NCBI GenBank assembly: GCA_016720395.1
Contig: JADKKR010000002.1
Span: 248,001-312,000 of the forward strand
Direction of reading: 5' to 3'
From: Geobacteraceae bacterium
GTDB lineage: Bacteria; Desulfobacterota; Desulfuromonadia; Geobacterales; Pseudopelobacteraceae
Length of the DNA: 64,000 nt
Each line of letters starts with the position of its first letter. Position 1 is the stretch's first letter. The position numbers and the translations under genes were made by a program. The notes beneath the pieces were generated by a model. That model was not told where the DNA came from. It made no database searches and saw only the letters and a program-made list of their open reading frames with translations. This document shows positions 8,597 to 17,847 of the stretch, one piece after another.

Positions 8597-10006
8597 ATGC
8601 AGATAAAGTTCGGTACCGACGGCTGGCGCGGTTTGATTGCCCGCGATTTTACCTTTGACAACCTGTCGCTGGTGGCGCAGGCAACCATGGATTACCTCAA
8701 TCGCGAGGGTCTGGGGGACAAACCTCTGGTGATCGGCTACGACCGGCGCTTTCTGTCCCGCGACTTTGCCCGGCGGGTGGCGGAGGTGGCTGCCGGAAAC
8801 GGTATCCGTGTCTGCCTGACCGACGGCTATGCGCCGACACCGGCTGTGTCCTGGGCGGTTCATGATCTGGGCGCCGGGGCGGGGGTTATGATCACCGCCA
8901 GCCATAATCCTCCCGAATACAGCGGCTTCAAGGTCAAGGAGGCCTACGGCGGCTCGGCCCGGCCGGCCACCACGAAGATCCTGGAAGAGATCGTCGCCTA
9001 CAACGTTGCCAATGGCCGGCGGGTGGTGGACTGCCCGTTCGAGGAGGCCCTGCGCAAGGGGCTGATCCAGATGTTCGACCCCTGCGAGAGCTACTTCCAC
9101 CAGATCAACCGTTATGTGGATCTGAACCTTATCGCCAGGGCCGGTATAGCGGCGGTGGTCGATCCGATGTACGGGGCCGGCAGCGGCTTTATCCCGCGCC
9201 TGCTGAGTGGTGTCGATGAGATCCACGCTGCCGAGAACCCCGCATTCGGCGGAATTCCGCCAGAGCCGATCGGCGATAACCTCATGGAACTCTCCGCCCT
9301 GCTGAAGAACGGCAGATACCAGGTCGGCCTGGCACTTGACGGCGACGCCGACCGGATCGGGGCCGTGGACGAGACCGGCGAGTTCTTCTCCTCCCACTGC
9401 ATCTTTACCGTCATCCTGCGTCATCTGATCGAACACAAGAATCTGCGCGGCGGGGTTGTCAAAACCGTCTCCACTACCCGCATGATCGACCTGCTGGCAG
9501 AAAAATTCGGTCTGCCGCTCTACGAGACCCCCATCGGCTTCAAACACATCTGTGAACTGATGCTGGCCGGGGACATCCTGATGGGCGGTGAGGAGTCGGG
9601 CGGTCTGGGGGTCAAGGGGCATATCCCCGAGCGGGACGGCATCCTGATGGCCCTGCTGCTGCTGGAGGCCATGGCGGTCAGCGGCAAGGGGCTGCGGCAG
9701 TTGCTCAATGAAACCATGGACGAGATAGGACATTTCTTCTACCGTCGCATTGACCGCCGTATAGAGGACAGCGCCAAGGAGCAGCTGATCAACAGCCTCA
9801 CGGCGGAACCGCCGGCTGAGATCGCCGGCAGGAGGGTCAGCGGGACCAATTTCAGCGACGGATTCAAGTTCATCTTCGAAAACGGCGACTGGCTGCTGAT
9901 CCGCCCGTCCGGCACCGAACCGGTGCTCCGCCTCTACAGTGAAGCTTCCGAAGCTGACCAGGTGGATCGACTGCTGCGCGCCGCCGGTGCCATCGCCGGG
10001 GTTTAG
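8597..10006 (+). CDS. Phosphoglucomutase/phosphomannomutase family enzyme
   Basis: 469 residues from the ATG at 8597 (GGGAGG 6 bases upstream). The alpha-D-phosphohexomutase motifs appear in order: FGTDGWRG at the N-terminus, the phosphoserine loop TASHNP (100-105, Ser102), the metal loop DGDADR (248-253), the sugar loop GGEESGG near 335 and the phosphate-binding RPSGTEP near 440. It interconverts hexose 1- and 6-phosphates for nucleotide-sugar supply; the exact hexose cannot be set from sequence. A long palindromic repeat starts at its stop codon. Confidence 0.92.
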   Translation: MQIKFGTDGWRGLIARDFTFDNLSLVAQATMDYLNREGLGDKPLVIGYDRRFLSRDFARRVAEVAAGNGIRVCLTDGYAPTPAVSWAVHDLGAGAGVMITASHNPPEYSGFKVKEAYGGSARPATTKILEEIVAYNVANGRRVVDCPFEEALRKGLIQMFDPCESYFHQINRYVDLNLIARAGIAAVVDPMYGAGSGFIPRLLSGVDEIHAAENPAFGGIPPEPIGDNLMELSALLKNGRYQVGLALDGDADRIGAVDETGEFFSSHCIFTVILRHLIEHKNLRGGVVKTVSTTRMIDLLAEKFGLPLYETPIGFKHICELMLAGDILMGGEESGGLGVKGHIPERDGILMALLLLEAMAVSGKGLRQLLNETMDEIGHFFYRRIDRRIEDSAKEQLINSLTAEPPAEIAGRRVSGTNFSDGFKFIFENGDWLLIRPSGTEPVLRLYSEASEADQVDRLLRAAGAIAGV

Positions 10007-10168
10007 TGTCCCGTGCGGCTAATTCATTCCTTTTATTTCCGGCTCTTTTGGCCTTCGGCGGCGTTGCGACTCCTCGACATAGTCCTGGCTATGCCTGCGT
10101 CGCCGCGCCTGGCCGGAACCCAAAATATCCCGGAAATAATGCGGTTCATTAACCGTACGGGACACTAA
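10005..10168. repeat. Long imperfect palindrome, copy 1
   Basis: TAGTGTCCCGTGCGGCTAAT at the left end is the near-complement of the right end (ATTAACCGTACGGGACACTA). The inner parts also pair (TTCCGGCTCTTTTGG with CCCAAAATATCCCGGAA), giving one very long hairpin. The first TAG is the stop of the hexomutase gene. It is one of four such elements (10.0, 40.3, 40.4, 43.6 kb) and could also terminate transcription. Confidence 0.8.
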
Positions 10169-10170
10169 TC

Positions 10171-11547
10171 GTGTGGAGCGGACATATCCAGGCGCTTTCA
10201 TCCCGCTGGGTGGTCCGCTTTTCCAAAGGTCGTAAACCGGTTTCCATCCGCCGCAACGTTTTCCGGCTCTCCATGCCGGTGCTGCTCTCCTCGCTGTTCC
10301 AGCGCCTGGTCTCCATAGTCGACATCTTTCTGACCGGCGGCCTGGGGGCCGCCGCCATTGCCGCCACCGGCCTCGGCCAGCTCCTGGTGTTCGTCACCAT
10401 GACCGTCTTCTGGGGGCTCTCCACCGGAACCACGGTGGTCATCGCCCACCTCTGGGGGGGCGGCCGGCGCGAGGATGCCGGCCGGGCCGCATTCGTGGCC
10501 TGCCTGGCCTGCCTGGTGATGACGGCCGTCTGCAGTCTTGCCGGTTCTGTCTGGGGGCCTGACATGGCCCGCCTGATGGGAGCCGCACCCGATGTGCAGG
10601 TACTGGCCGCCGAATACACCCGCCTGATTTTCCTCTGGCTGATCTGGACCACCGGCCTGAACTGTCTTTCGGCAGTCATGCACGGTGCTGGCGACACCCG
10701 GACCCCGATGGAGGCCATCATCCTGGTCAACATCCTCCACGTCCTGTTGGCCTGGCCGCTGATCTACGGCAGGCTGGGGATGCCGGCACTGGGCGTCAAA
10801 GGGGCGGCAATCGCCATCAACACCTCCGAGTTCGTCGGCTTTGCCTACCTGCTGATTCAGGCGCTGCGCAAGAAGTGTATCACGTTCAGCCGCCCCGATA
10901 TTCCGCTCTTCGGCCGTATCTGGCGGGTGGGGTGGCCGGTGGCGCTGGAGCGTATCGCCCAGCAGAGCGGCCAGCTTTTCTACTCCAGCTTCATCATCGG
11001 CTACGGCACGACCGCCTATGCCGCTCACCAGATCGGCCTTTCTATCGAATCACTCTCCTTCATGCCCGGTGCCGGCATGGGCATTGCCGCAGCCACGCTG
11101 ATGGGGCAGTCACTGGGGGCCGGCAAGATCCGCCGCGCCCGCATCAGCCATGCAGAGGCCCTGCGCATGGCTGTGGGTGTCATGACTGTCATGGCCCTGG
11201 TGTTCTTTTTTGCCCCCCATTACCTGATGGGACTCTTTACGCACGATCCGGATGTCATAGAGAAGGGGGGCGTCTTCCTGCGGCTGGTGGCCTTTGCCCA
11301 GGTGCCGCTGGCAGTGTCCTTCGTCTATGCCGGCAGCCTGCGCGGCACCGGTGATACCTTCTATGTCTTCATCGTGACGCTGGTCGCCATGTGGGGGATC
11401 CGGGTGGCGCTCTCCTGGGTGGCGGCAAGCTGGCTGCATCTCTCGTTGTATATGGTATGGGGTGTGTTCCTGATCGACTGGTATTTCAGGGGGGCGGCCT
11501 TTGCCTGGCGCTACCGGCGGCGGGACCTGCACAGCGTGGTGCTCTGA
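10171..11547 (+). CDS. MATE-family multidrug/metabolite efflux transporter
   Basis: 458 residues from a GTG at 10171, with about 12 hydrophobic helices arranged as two similar halves, as in MATE proteins (LSMPVLLSSLFQRLVSIVDI at the first helix; GWPVALERIAQQSGQLFYSS at the second half). It should exchange Na+ or H+ for drugs or metabolites across the inner membrane. The start is uncertain: the GTG has no good ribosome site and touches the end of a palindromic repeat; another GTG at 10210 is possible. Confidence 0.87.
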   Translation: MWSGHIQALSSRWVVRFSKGRKPVSIRRNVFRLSMPVLLSSLFQRLVSIVDIFLTGGLGAAAIAATGLGQLLVFVTMTVFWGLSTGTTVVIAHLWGGGRREDAGRAAFVACLACLVMTAVCSLAGSVWGPDMARLMGAAPDVQVLAAEYTRLIFLWLIWTTGLNCLSAVMHGAGDTRTPMEAIILVNILHVLLAWPLIYGRLGMPALGVKGAAIAINTSEFVGFAYLLIQALRKKCITFSRPDIPLFGRIWRVGWPVALERIAQQSGQLFYSSFIIGYGTTAYAAHQIGLSIESLSFMPGAGMGIAAATLMGQSLGAGKIRRARISHAEALRMAVGVMTVMALVFFFAPHYLMGLFTHDPDVIEKGGVFLRLVAFAQVPLAVSFVYAGSLRGTGDTFYVFIVTLVAMWGIRVALSWVAASWLHLSLYMVWGVFLIDWYFRGAAFAWRYRRRDLHSVVL

Positions 11548-11618
11548 CGGGAAAGAGCGGATGCTGCTGCTGGCTGACGGATCAGAGCGATCTCTCAATT
11601 CATCCCATAAAAAGCAGT

Positions 11619-11794
11619 TTAACACAGAGGCACAGCCAAAAGTAGGCGCTTCTAAGCGAGGGCACAGAGGAAACATCAAAACAAATCAGATGGTTACATC
11701 TTGTCATAAACGTGTGTGCTTTACCTGCAGGCTGATACGTGCAATGGAATTTTCTTCAATTACTTTTCAGTGTCCTCTGTGACTCCGCGTTTCG
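11619..11794. repeat. CACAGAG-type inverted-repeat element, copy B
   Basis: Left arm AACACAGAGGCACAG at 11621, right arm AGTGTCCTCTGTGACTCCGC at 11769. Bases 11631-11670 are nearly the reverse complement of 5619-5656 in copy A. It fills the gap between the MATE gene and the DUF3124 gene. Confidence 0.75.
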
Positions 11795-11813
11795 ATTGAC
11801 GTTTCAGATTAAT

Positions 11814-12314
11814 TTACGGTGTACCCTCCCGGATCTCCTGCCCAGGGCTGACGAAGGAGATGCCTTGCCCGCCGCTGGCGCCGATCATGACGCACTCGAT
11901 GACCGGTGCGTTGATGATCCGGTCGGCTTCCCAGCGGACGATGAAGTTGGCGCCGAAGCCGCCGCTCATATCCCGTTCCTCGATGTGGACATCGGTCGAG
12001 GCCAGCGGTCCCAGTAGCTGTGGCCGTTTCAGATGGCGTCGGACCAGCCTCCCGTCGGTGTCATAGTAGTCGATGGCGGTAATCCGCAGTGAGGCGGCAG
12101 GATCGGTGCTCCTGATGGCCAGGGTCGCCTCCAGAGGCAGTGGTCGCTTGCGGGGGCCGCTGATGATATTTGAGTAGACCGGCACATAGACGGTCTGCTT
12201 TTGCGAAAGCCTGATGTCGGCTGTCGATGACCAGCCTTGTGTGGGCAGCATCGCGACAGCCAGCCAGAGTGCGGTCGACAGAAATGCGCCGGTAATTCTC
12301 ACCTGATTCCACAT
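11814..12314 (-). CDS. Exported DUF3124-family protein
   Basis: 166 residues with a signal peptide (hydrophobic stretch 8-27, then TQGWSS). The mature part carries the family pattern LSQKQTVYVPVYSNIISG and ITAIDYYDTDGRLVR, with a C-terminal beta-rich region. Members are periplasmic or envelope proteins of unknown function. It lies 40 bases after the antiporter gene start on the same strand, so it could share an operon with the downstream transport genes only if read through; spacing suggests a separate unit. Confidence 0.82.
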   Translation of the reverse strand: MWNQVRITGAFLSTALWLAVAMLPTQGWSSTADIRLSQKQTVYVPVYSNIISGPRKRPLPLEATLAIRSTDPAASLRITAIDYYDTDGRLVRRHLKRPQLLGPLASTDVHIEERDMSGGFGANFIVRWEADRIINAPVIECVMIGASGGQGISFVSPGQEIREGTP

Positions 12315-12354
12315 ATCCCCTCCTTTTCAGCAACGTAGTGCGTACGGCAGATCC

Positions 12355-14367
12355 TCATGATTTGTGCCCTGAGTCTGCGGGGCCGTGCGCCGGCTCGAAC
12401 AGGTGTCCGGCAGCCGCCAGCTGTTCGGGCGTCCCCAGCACCAGCACCATATCTCCCTCATGCAGCTCCCAGACCGGATCGGGGTTGGGAATCATCTCCT
12501 CGCCCCGCTTGATAGCCAGGATACTGGCTCCCGAACGGCTTCGCAGGGTACCTTCCCGCAGGCTCTCTCCCTCCAGCAGTGCGCCTTTGCGCACCTGAAA
12601 GGAGGCAATCTCGGCGCCGGTCAGATAGCTGCCGATGCCCACGGCATGACTGTGGCGGCGGCTGATGCCGCGCAGCATCTCGTAGCCGTCGCGTCGTACG
12701 TCGGCCACGCAGTGTTCGATGTCGTCCTGGGGCACCAGGAAGGTGCGCAAGACCCTGGCCAGTATCTCGATCGAGGTTTCGAACTCCTCCGGAATCACCT
12801 CGTTGGCCCCCAGCTTGTAGAGCGGCTCCACTTCAGCGATGTAACGGGTCCTGACGATGATCCGCACGGTCGGGTTCATGGCCCGCACCTGGGCTGCGAT
12901 GCGCCGACTGGCGGCGGCATCCGAGATAGCGATCACTACGACGCGGGCTGTCTCCACCTGGGCATGGGAGAGTACCTCCTGGGTGGAGGCATCGCCGAAG
13001 ATGATCCGCTGACCACGCTTCTTTTCTGCAGCCACGGTGAAGGGATTGGTCTCGATGGCCACGTGGGTGATCTTCAGATGACGCAGGACCTTGGCCAGGT
13101 TGCGGCCGTTGAAACCGTAACCGACGATAATGACGTGGTCGGCCAGGTGCAGCTTCTTCTCACCCCGTGCCAGCGAGCCGCGCCCGTGTAGCAGGGCTTT
13201 CGGCAGCAGGGCCGCCGACCGGTCGGCAACGCCCGGCGCCAGCCTGATCAGGAGCGGCGTCAGCCCCATGGTGGCGATGGAGGCCGCCAGAAAGATCTGG
13301 TATAGTTCAGGGGTCAAAAGGCCGTATTTCAGGCCGGCCTGGGAGAGAACAAAGGAAAACTCGCCGATCTGTGCCAGGGACAGGGCGGCGATCAGGGCAA
13401 TGCGGTAGGGCACCCCCAGGCCCAGCACCGCGCCGCCGCAGACAACGGTCTTGACCAGCAGGATCGTGGCCACCACGGCGGCCACCGTCAGCGGTTGTCG
13501 CGCCACCACGGCCGGGTCGAGCAGCATGCCGACCGAGATGAAGAACAGGCTCAGGAAGGCTTCACGGAAGGGGATCAGGTCGCTCAGGGCCTGATGGCTG
13601 TACTCCGATTCCGAGATGGCCAGTCCGGCGATGAAGGCTCCCAGCGCCAGCGACAGGCCGGCCATGGCGGTCAGCCAGGCGGTGCCGAAACCGATGAAGA
13701 GTATGGTCAGGATAAAGAGTTCGCGGCTGCGGGTGCCGACCACCTGGCCGAAAATCCAGGGGATGGCGAAGCGTGACCCGAAATGTGCCGCCAGTACTAC
13801 GCCGACCGCCTTGGCCCCGATCAGCAGCATCCCCTGCCATCCTCCGCCGGCCCCGCCTAAAAGTGGTGTCAGTAGCATCATGGGTACAACGCACAGGTCC
13901 TGGAAGATCAGGATGCCGAGGGCGATCTTGCCCTGGGGGGTGTCCATCTGCCCCGAATCCATCAGCAGCTTCATCAGGATGGCGGTGCTGGAAAGGGCTA
14001 CCAGGAAACCGAAAAAGACCCCCTGGCTCCAGCCGTAACCCAGCGCCATGGTCAGTGCGCCCACGGCCAGGATCGTGACGGCCGTCTGCAGTCCGCCCCC
14101 CCACAGCACCAGCTGGCGGATGCGGACCAGTTCCTTGAGGGAAAATTCGATGCCGATGGTGAACAGTAGCAGCACCACGCCGATCTCGGCCATCTGCTCC
14201 ACCTGATGGGCATCGTCAATCAGCCGGAATGCATGCGGGCCGGCCAGAATCCCGGTGGCCAGGAATCCCACAATAGAGGGGAGCTTCAGCCGCCGGAACA
14301 GGATCACCGTCACCAGTGCCAGGCCGAAAAGGATTTCAAGATCCTGAAGTGTCGAGAAGGCCGTCAT
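12355..14367 (-). CDS. KefB/YbaL-type cation:proton antiporter with NAD-binding domain
   Basis: 670 residues. Residues 1-385 form about 12 membrane helices of a CPA2 Na+/H+-exchanger domain (FLATGILAGPHAF, GIEFSLKEL). A TrkA-N nucleotide-binding domain starts with VIIVGYGFNGRNLAKVL (about 412-428), and a TrkA-C domain fills the last 90 residues (FQVRKGALLEGESL). It should move K+ or Na+ against protons, gated by NAD(H). The AI-2E family permease gene is 30 bases upstream on the same strand, so the two are probably co-transcribed. Confidence 0.9.
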   Translation of the reverse strand: MTAFSTLQDLEILFGLALVTVILFRRLKLPSIVGFLATGILAGPHAFRLIDDAHQVEQMAEIGVVLLLFTIGIEFSLKELVRIRQLVLWGGGLQTAVTILAVGALTMALGYGWSQGVFFGFLVALSSTAILMKLLMDSGQMDTPQGKIALGILIFQDLCVVPMMLLTPLLGGAGGGWQGMLLIGAKAVGVVLAAHFGSRFAIPWIFGQVVGTRSRELFILTILFIGFGTAWLTAMAGLSLALGAFIAGLAISESEYSHQALSDLIPFREAFLSLFFISVGMLLDPAVVARQPLTVAAVVATILLVKTVVCGGAVLGLGVPYRIALIAALSLAQIGEFSFVLSQAGLKYGLLTPELYQIFLAASIATMGLTPLLIRLAPGVADRSAALLPKALLHGRGSLARGEKKLHLADHVIIVGYGFNGRNLAKVLRHLKITHVAIETNPFTVAAEKKRGQRIIFGDASTQEVLSHAQVETARVVVIAISDAAASRRIAAQVRAMNPTVRIIVRTRYIAEVEPLYKLGANEVIPEEFETSIEILARVLRTFLVPQDDIEHCVADVRRDGYEMLRGISRRHSHAVGIGSYLTGAEIASFQVRKGALLEGESLREGTLRSRSGASILAIKRGEEMIPNPDPVWELHEGDMVLVLGTPEQLAAAGHLFEPAHGPADSGHKS

Positions 14368-14400
14368 GTCGCATGTTCCCTGTGGCAGAGCATTGAATAT

Positions 14401-15474
14401 CTAACGGGCAGAAACATCCTGATTGGCGGCCTCCCCGCGGCAGTTGTCGAAGAAGACCAGTACCAGGGCCAGGATTAGCGGACCGGCAACGATACCCGAG
14501 AGGCCGAAGGCCAGGAAACCACCCAGCACACCAAAGACGATCACCAGAATCGGCAGTTTGGCCTTGCCGCTGATGAAAAGCGGGCGCAGGACGTTGTCAA
14601 TGCTGCCGACCGCCAGGGCTCCCCAGGCGATCAGCAGGACGCCGTGCATGGTCTGACCCTGCATAAGCAGGTAGACCGCACCGGGCAGCCAGACCAGTGC
14701 GGTCCCTACGAAGGGAATCGGAGCGAAGAGCGCCATCAGCGTCCCGAACAGAAACGGCGACGGAAGTCCCGCCACCCAGAATCCCAGGCCTCCCAACGCC
14801 CCCTGGACCATGCAGGTCATGATCACGCCGAACATGACCGCCCCGAGCACCCGGGTGACCGTCCCGGTGATGGTGCTCCTCAGCTTCTCTCCGACGGGTA
14901 CGACCTGCCAGAAGGCCTGCAGGGAGCGAGAACCGTCCTTGTAAATGAAAAAGAGGGTGATCAGCATCAGGGTCAGTTTGAACAGGAACCCGAAGAAATC
15001 CTTCACGATGCCGGTGGAATAGTTCAGCATGGCGGACAGCCCCTTCTTGAACGCGGGCAGCATCATGGACTCCAGGTCGAGGTTGAGAGAGCCGGTCAGG
15101 GGACGGATCCGCTCCAGCCAGGGCGCCAGGGAGGGATGATTGAGAATCTGTGCCGGTGCAAAGCTGGCAGGCCCGCTGGTTGTCCGCTCAAGGTACTGGT
15201 AGGCCAGCGCCACTTCTCCCGAGAGAGTGAAAATCAGTACGATCAGCGGCACGATGACCGCCATAACGACGGAGATCGTCATCAATGCCGCGGCGGTGAT
15301 CTCGTGCCCCTTGCACCTGGCGAGCAGCTTTTCGTAAAGCGGATAGGTAATGACCCCGACGGCGCCGGCCCATACCAGCATCGCCAGAAATGGCGAAAGT
15401 ATGCTGAACAGCAGGTAGCAGGACAGCAGTGCGGTGCTGAAGGTGGCCAGGGTGATGAAAAGGGTGCGATCCAT
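14401..15474 (-). CDS. AI-2E/PerM family (UPF0118) membrane transporter
   Basis: 357 residues with about 8 hydrophobic segments: a pair at the N-terminus, then a soluble stretch (about 95-195), then five close helices ending in GIVAGPLILALVLVFF. The block FAPIPFVGTALVWLPGAVYL is the family signature. Members export small solutes or signals or act as Na+/H+ antiporters; the substrate is unknown. It sits between the pcrA helicase and the antiporter, all on the minus strand. Confidence 0.88.
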   Translation of the reverse strand: MDRTLFITLATFSTALLSCYLLFSILSPFLAMLVWAGAVGVITYPLYEKLLARCKGHEITAAALMTISVVMAVIVPLIVLIFTLSGEVALAYQYLERTTSGPASFAPAQILNHPSLAPWLERIRPLTGSLNLDLESMMLPAFKKGLSAMLNYSTGIVKDFFGFLFKLTLMLITLFFIYKDGSRSLQAFWQVVPVGEKLRSTITGTVTRVLGAVMFGVIMTCMVQGALGGLGFWVAGLPSPFLFGTLMALFAPIPFVGTALVWLPGAVYLLMQGQTMHGVLLIAWGALAVGSIDNVLRPLFISGKAKLPILVIVFGVLGGFLAFGLSGIVAGPLILALVLVFFDNCRGEAANQDVSAR

Positions 15475-15492
15475 ACGGGACTCCTTCTGTTT

Positions 15493-17739
15493 TCAGGCGC
15501 GTTCCAGGCCGGCAAAACGGAGCAGAAGCTTCTTCGGCCCGACCGAGTTGAACCAGACAATGACCTTCTGGCCTTCACCGGTCCCTTCGATCTTGCGGAT
15601 GGTTCCCACGCCGAACTTGGCATGGCGGACCTTCATGCCGATGCAGACCCCGTCATGCTCTTCGGGCGGTTCCGGCACCATCTCGATATCATCGAAGGCA
15701 GAGGTGACGGCCGCCAGGTTGTGTGATTTCCCCTCACCCGGCCTCTGGCCACCCTCTCCCGGAGGGCGAGGGTAAAAGGAATCCCCTCTCCCCGCGGGAG
15801 AGGGATAGGGTGAGGGGCCTCCACCGTCATCCAGCAGTTCCGCCGGTACATCCTTCAGGAACCGTGATGGAGGATTGCACTGCTCCTGGCCGAACAGGTA
15901 GCGCCGCCGCGCATTGAGCAGATAGAGCAGCTCCCGGGCGCGGGTCATGCCGACATAACAGAGCCGGCGCTCCTCCTCCATACCGTCCAGATCATCCAGG
16001 GAGCGTACATGGGGAAAGAGTCGTTCCTCCATGCCGATCATGAAGACGGCCCGGAACTCGAGCCCCTTGGCGGCGTGCAGGGTCATCAGGGTTACCGAAG
16101 GCTTGCCGGCCTCCCCCTGCTCCAGGTCCGAGACCAGTGAGACCTGCTCCAGGAATTCCGACAGGCCAGCTTCCGGGTTCTTTTCGACGAACTCCTCCAT
16201 GGCAGCCAGGAGCTGTTCAAGATTCTCCAGGCGTTCTGCGTCCTCCGGGTCACGGCTCTCCTTCAGCCGTGTCAGGTAACCGCTCTCCTGCATGACGGTC
16301 TGGGCCAGCTGCGGCAGCTCGAGGCTGCCGGACAATTCCCGGAAACCATCCAGCAAGGTCGTAAAACCGGCCACTTTCCCGCGCGGACCAGACGTAAGGA
16401 GTGCCCCCTGAGTGGCCTGATGCATGGCTTCGTTGAAGGTGATGCCCTGTTGGCCGGCCAGTCCGGAGATCCTGTCCACCGTGCTGTGCCCGATGCCGCG
16501 GGCCGGAACATTGATGATGCGCTTGAGGGAAACCTCGTCAGAGGGGTTATCCAGAACGCGCAGATAGGCCAGGATATCCTTGACCTCCATGCGGGCATAA
16601 AAACGGACGCCGCCGACGATGTGGTAGGGAAGCGCCTCGCCCACCAGCGATTCCTCCACCAGCCGCGACTGGGCATTGGTGCGGTAGAAGACCGCCATCT
16701 CCTCCAGCGGGATCCCCCGGGCGCGGAGCCTGGCGATTTCACGGCTGACGTAGCGTGCCTCCTCCCGATCCGACTCGACCCGCTCGTAGCGGATCTTTTC
16801 TCCGGCCGGGTTTTCGGTCCAGAGCGTCTTCCCCTTGCGGCCGAAGTTCTGTCTGACCACCTCAGCGGCGGCGGCCAGGATGGTGGAGGTAGAGCGGTAG
16901 TTCTGCTCCAGGCGGATGATCCTGACACCCGGGAAATCCTTCTCGAACTCCAGGATGTTGCGGATATCGGCCCCGCGCCAGGAATAGATCGACTGGTCGT
17001 CGTCACCCACCACGCACAGGTTGCGGCGTTCCCCGGCCAGCAGGCGGATCAGGTTGTACTGTACCGGGTTGGTATCCTGGTATTCATCCACCAGGATCCA
17101 CTGGAAGCGCTCCTGGTACTGGCGGCGAACATCAGGAAAATCGGAGAGCAACCGCACGGTCTGGATCAGCATGTCGCCGAAATCCAGGGCATTGCACTTC
17201 TTCAGGCGCTCCTGGTAGGCGGCGTAGACCTTGACGACCGTGGCGTTGTAGATGTCGCCGGTCGCCACCGAGTCGATATCCTCGGGGAACAGGCCTCGGT
17301 TCTTGTAGTCATCTATCCGCGTTCCGACCGCCTTGGGGGCGAAGCGTTTATCATCCAGATCCAGCTCCTTGAGGACGTCCTTGAGCAGGCGCTCGGAGTC
17401 GCGGTCATCGTAGATGGCAAAGGAGGAGAGGAAGCCCAGGTGATGAATATCGCGGCGCAGGATGCGGCCGCAGGCGGCATGGAAGGTGGCGATCAGCGGG
17501 ATATCGCCCCCTCCCAGCAGCCGCTGGACCCGCTCGGCCATTTCCCGGGCGGCCTTGTTGGTAAAGGTCACCGCCAGGATGTTGCCGGGGCGGACATCAT
17601 GGTTATGGATCAGGTTGGCGATGCGGTGGGTGATGACGCGGGTTTTGCCCGAGCCGGCGCCGGCCAGTATCAGCAGCGGGCCTTCGCCGTGCAGTACGGC
17701 TTCTTTCTGGGGCGGGTTGAGGTGTCTGAGAAGATCCAT
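15493..17739 (-). CDS. pcrA: ATP-dependent DNA helicase PcrA/UvrD
   Basis: 748 residues, a superfamily 1A helicase. Walker A is GAGSGKT (27-33); the Walker B region reads DEYQDTNPVQ; motif III GDDDQSIYSWRGAD; motif IV QNYRS; motif VI VGMTRARELLYL. The C-terminal about 50 residues (GMKVRHAKFGVGTIRKIEG) form the Tudor-like RNA-polymerase-binding domain typical of PcrA/UvrD. It unwinds DNA in repair and clears transcription conflicts. Residues about 641-671 are encoded by an inserted palindromic repeat and lie in the flexible linker before the Tudor domain, so the enzyme is probably active. Confidence 0.95.
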   Translation of the reverse strand: MDLLRHLNPPQKEAVLHGEGPLLILAGAGSGKTRVITHRIANLIHNHDVRPGNILAVTFTNKAAREMAERVQRLLGGGDIPLIATFHAACGRILRRDIHHLGFLSSFAIYDDRDSERLLKDVLKELDLDDKRFAPKAVGTRIDDYKNRGLFPEDIDSVATGDIYNATVVKVYAAYQERLKKCNALDFGDMLIQTVRLLSDFPDVRRQYQERFQWILVDEYQDTNPVQYNLIRLLAGERRNLCVVGDDDQSIYSWRGADIRNILEFEKDFPGVRIIRLEQNYRSTSTILAAAAEVVRQNFGRKGKTLWTENPAGEKIRYERVESDREEARYVSREIARLRARGIPLEEMAVFYRTNAQSRLVEESLVGEALPYHIVGGVRFYARMEVKDILAYLRVLDNPSDEVSLKRIINVPARGIGHSTVDRISGLAGQQGITFNEAMHQATQGALLTSGPRGKVAGFTTLLDGFRELSGSLELPQLAQTVMQESGYLTRLKESRDPEDAERLENLEQLLAAMEEFVEKNPEAGLSEFLEQVSLVSDLEQGEAGKPSVTLMTLHAAKGLEFRAVFMIGMEERLFPHVRSLDDLDGMEEERRLCYVGMTRARELLYLLNARRRYLFGQEQCNPPSRFLKDVPAELLDDGGGPSPYPSPAGRGDSFYPRPPGEGGQRPGEGKSHNLAAVTSAFDDIEMVPEPPEEHDGVCIGMKVRHAKFGVGTIRKIEGTGEGQKVIVWFNSVGPKKLLLRFAGLERA
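15729..15818. repeat. GC-rich palindromic repeat inserted in frame in pcrA
   Basis: CCCCTCACCC near 15730 pairs with GGGTGAGGGG near 15808. Nested inside are CCCTCTCCCGGAGGG and CCCTCTCCCCGCGGGAGAGGG. On the coding strand it reads without stops as a Pro/Gly/Arg/Ser-rich stretch (PSPYPSPAGRGDSFYPRPPG). It is of the kind of dispersed palindrome that often enters non-essential linkers. Confidence 0.8.
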
Positions 17740-17790
17740 GTCGTCAGTTTTAGACGTTCAGGGCTGCAGCGTCAAGGGGATTGAGACACG

Positions 17791-17822
17791 GCAGGGCCGG
17801 AAGGAGCTCTCCCGGCCCTGTC
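17791..17822 (-). terminator. Possible terminator after rubrerythrin
   Basis: CAGGGCCGG and CCGGCCCTG form a 9-bp stem around an 11-base loop between the rubrerythrin stop and the pcrA start. There is no clear T run, so function as a terminator is uncertain. Confidence 0.45.
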
Positions 17823-17847
17823 GAATGCCCTAGTGTGGACAGTGCGG

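Noticed and set aside
8561..9733. Long minus-strand frame (390 codons) across the hexomutase gene
   Set aside because: It is antisense to a gene with all motifs intact, its amino-acid make-up is typical of a shadow frame, and it has no ribosome site.
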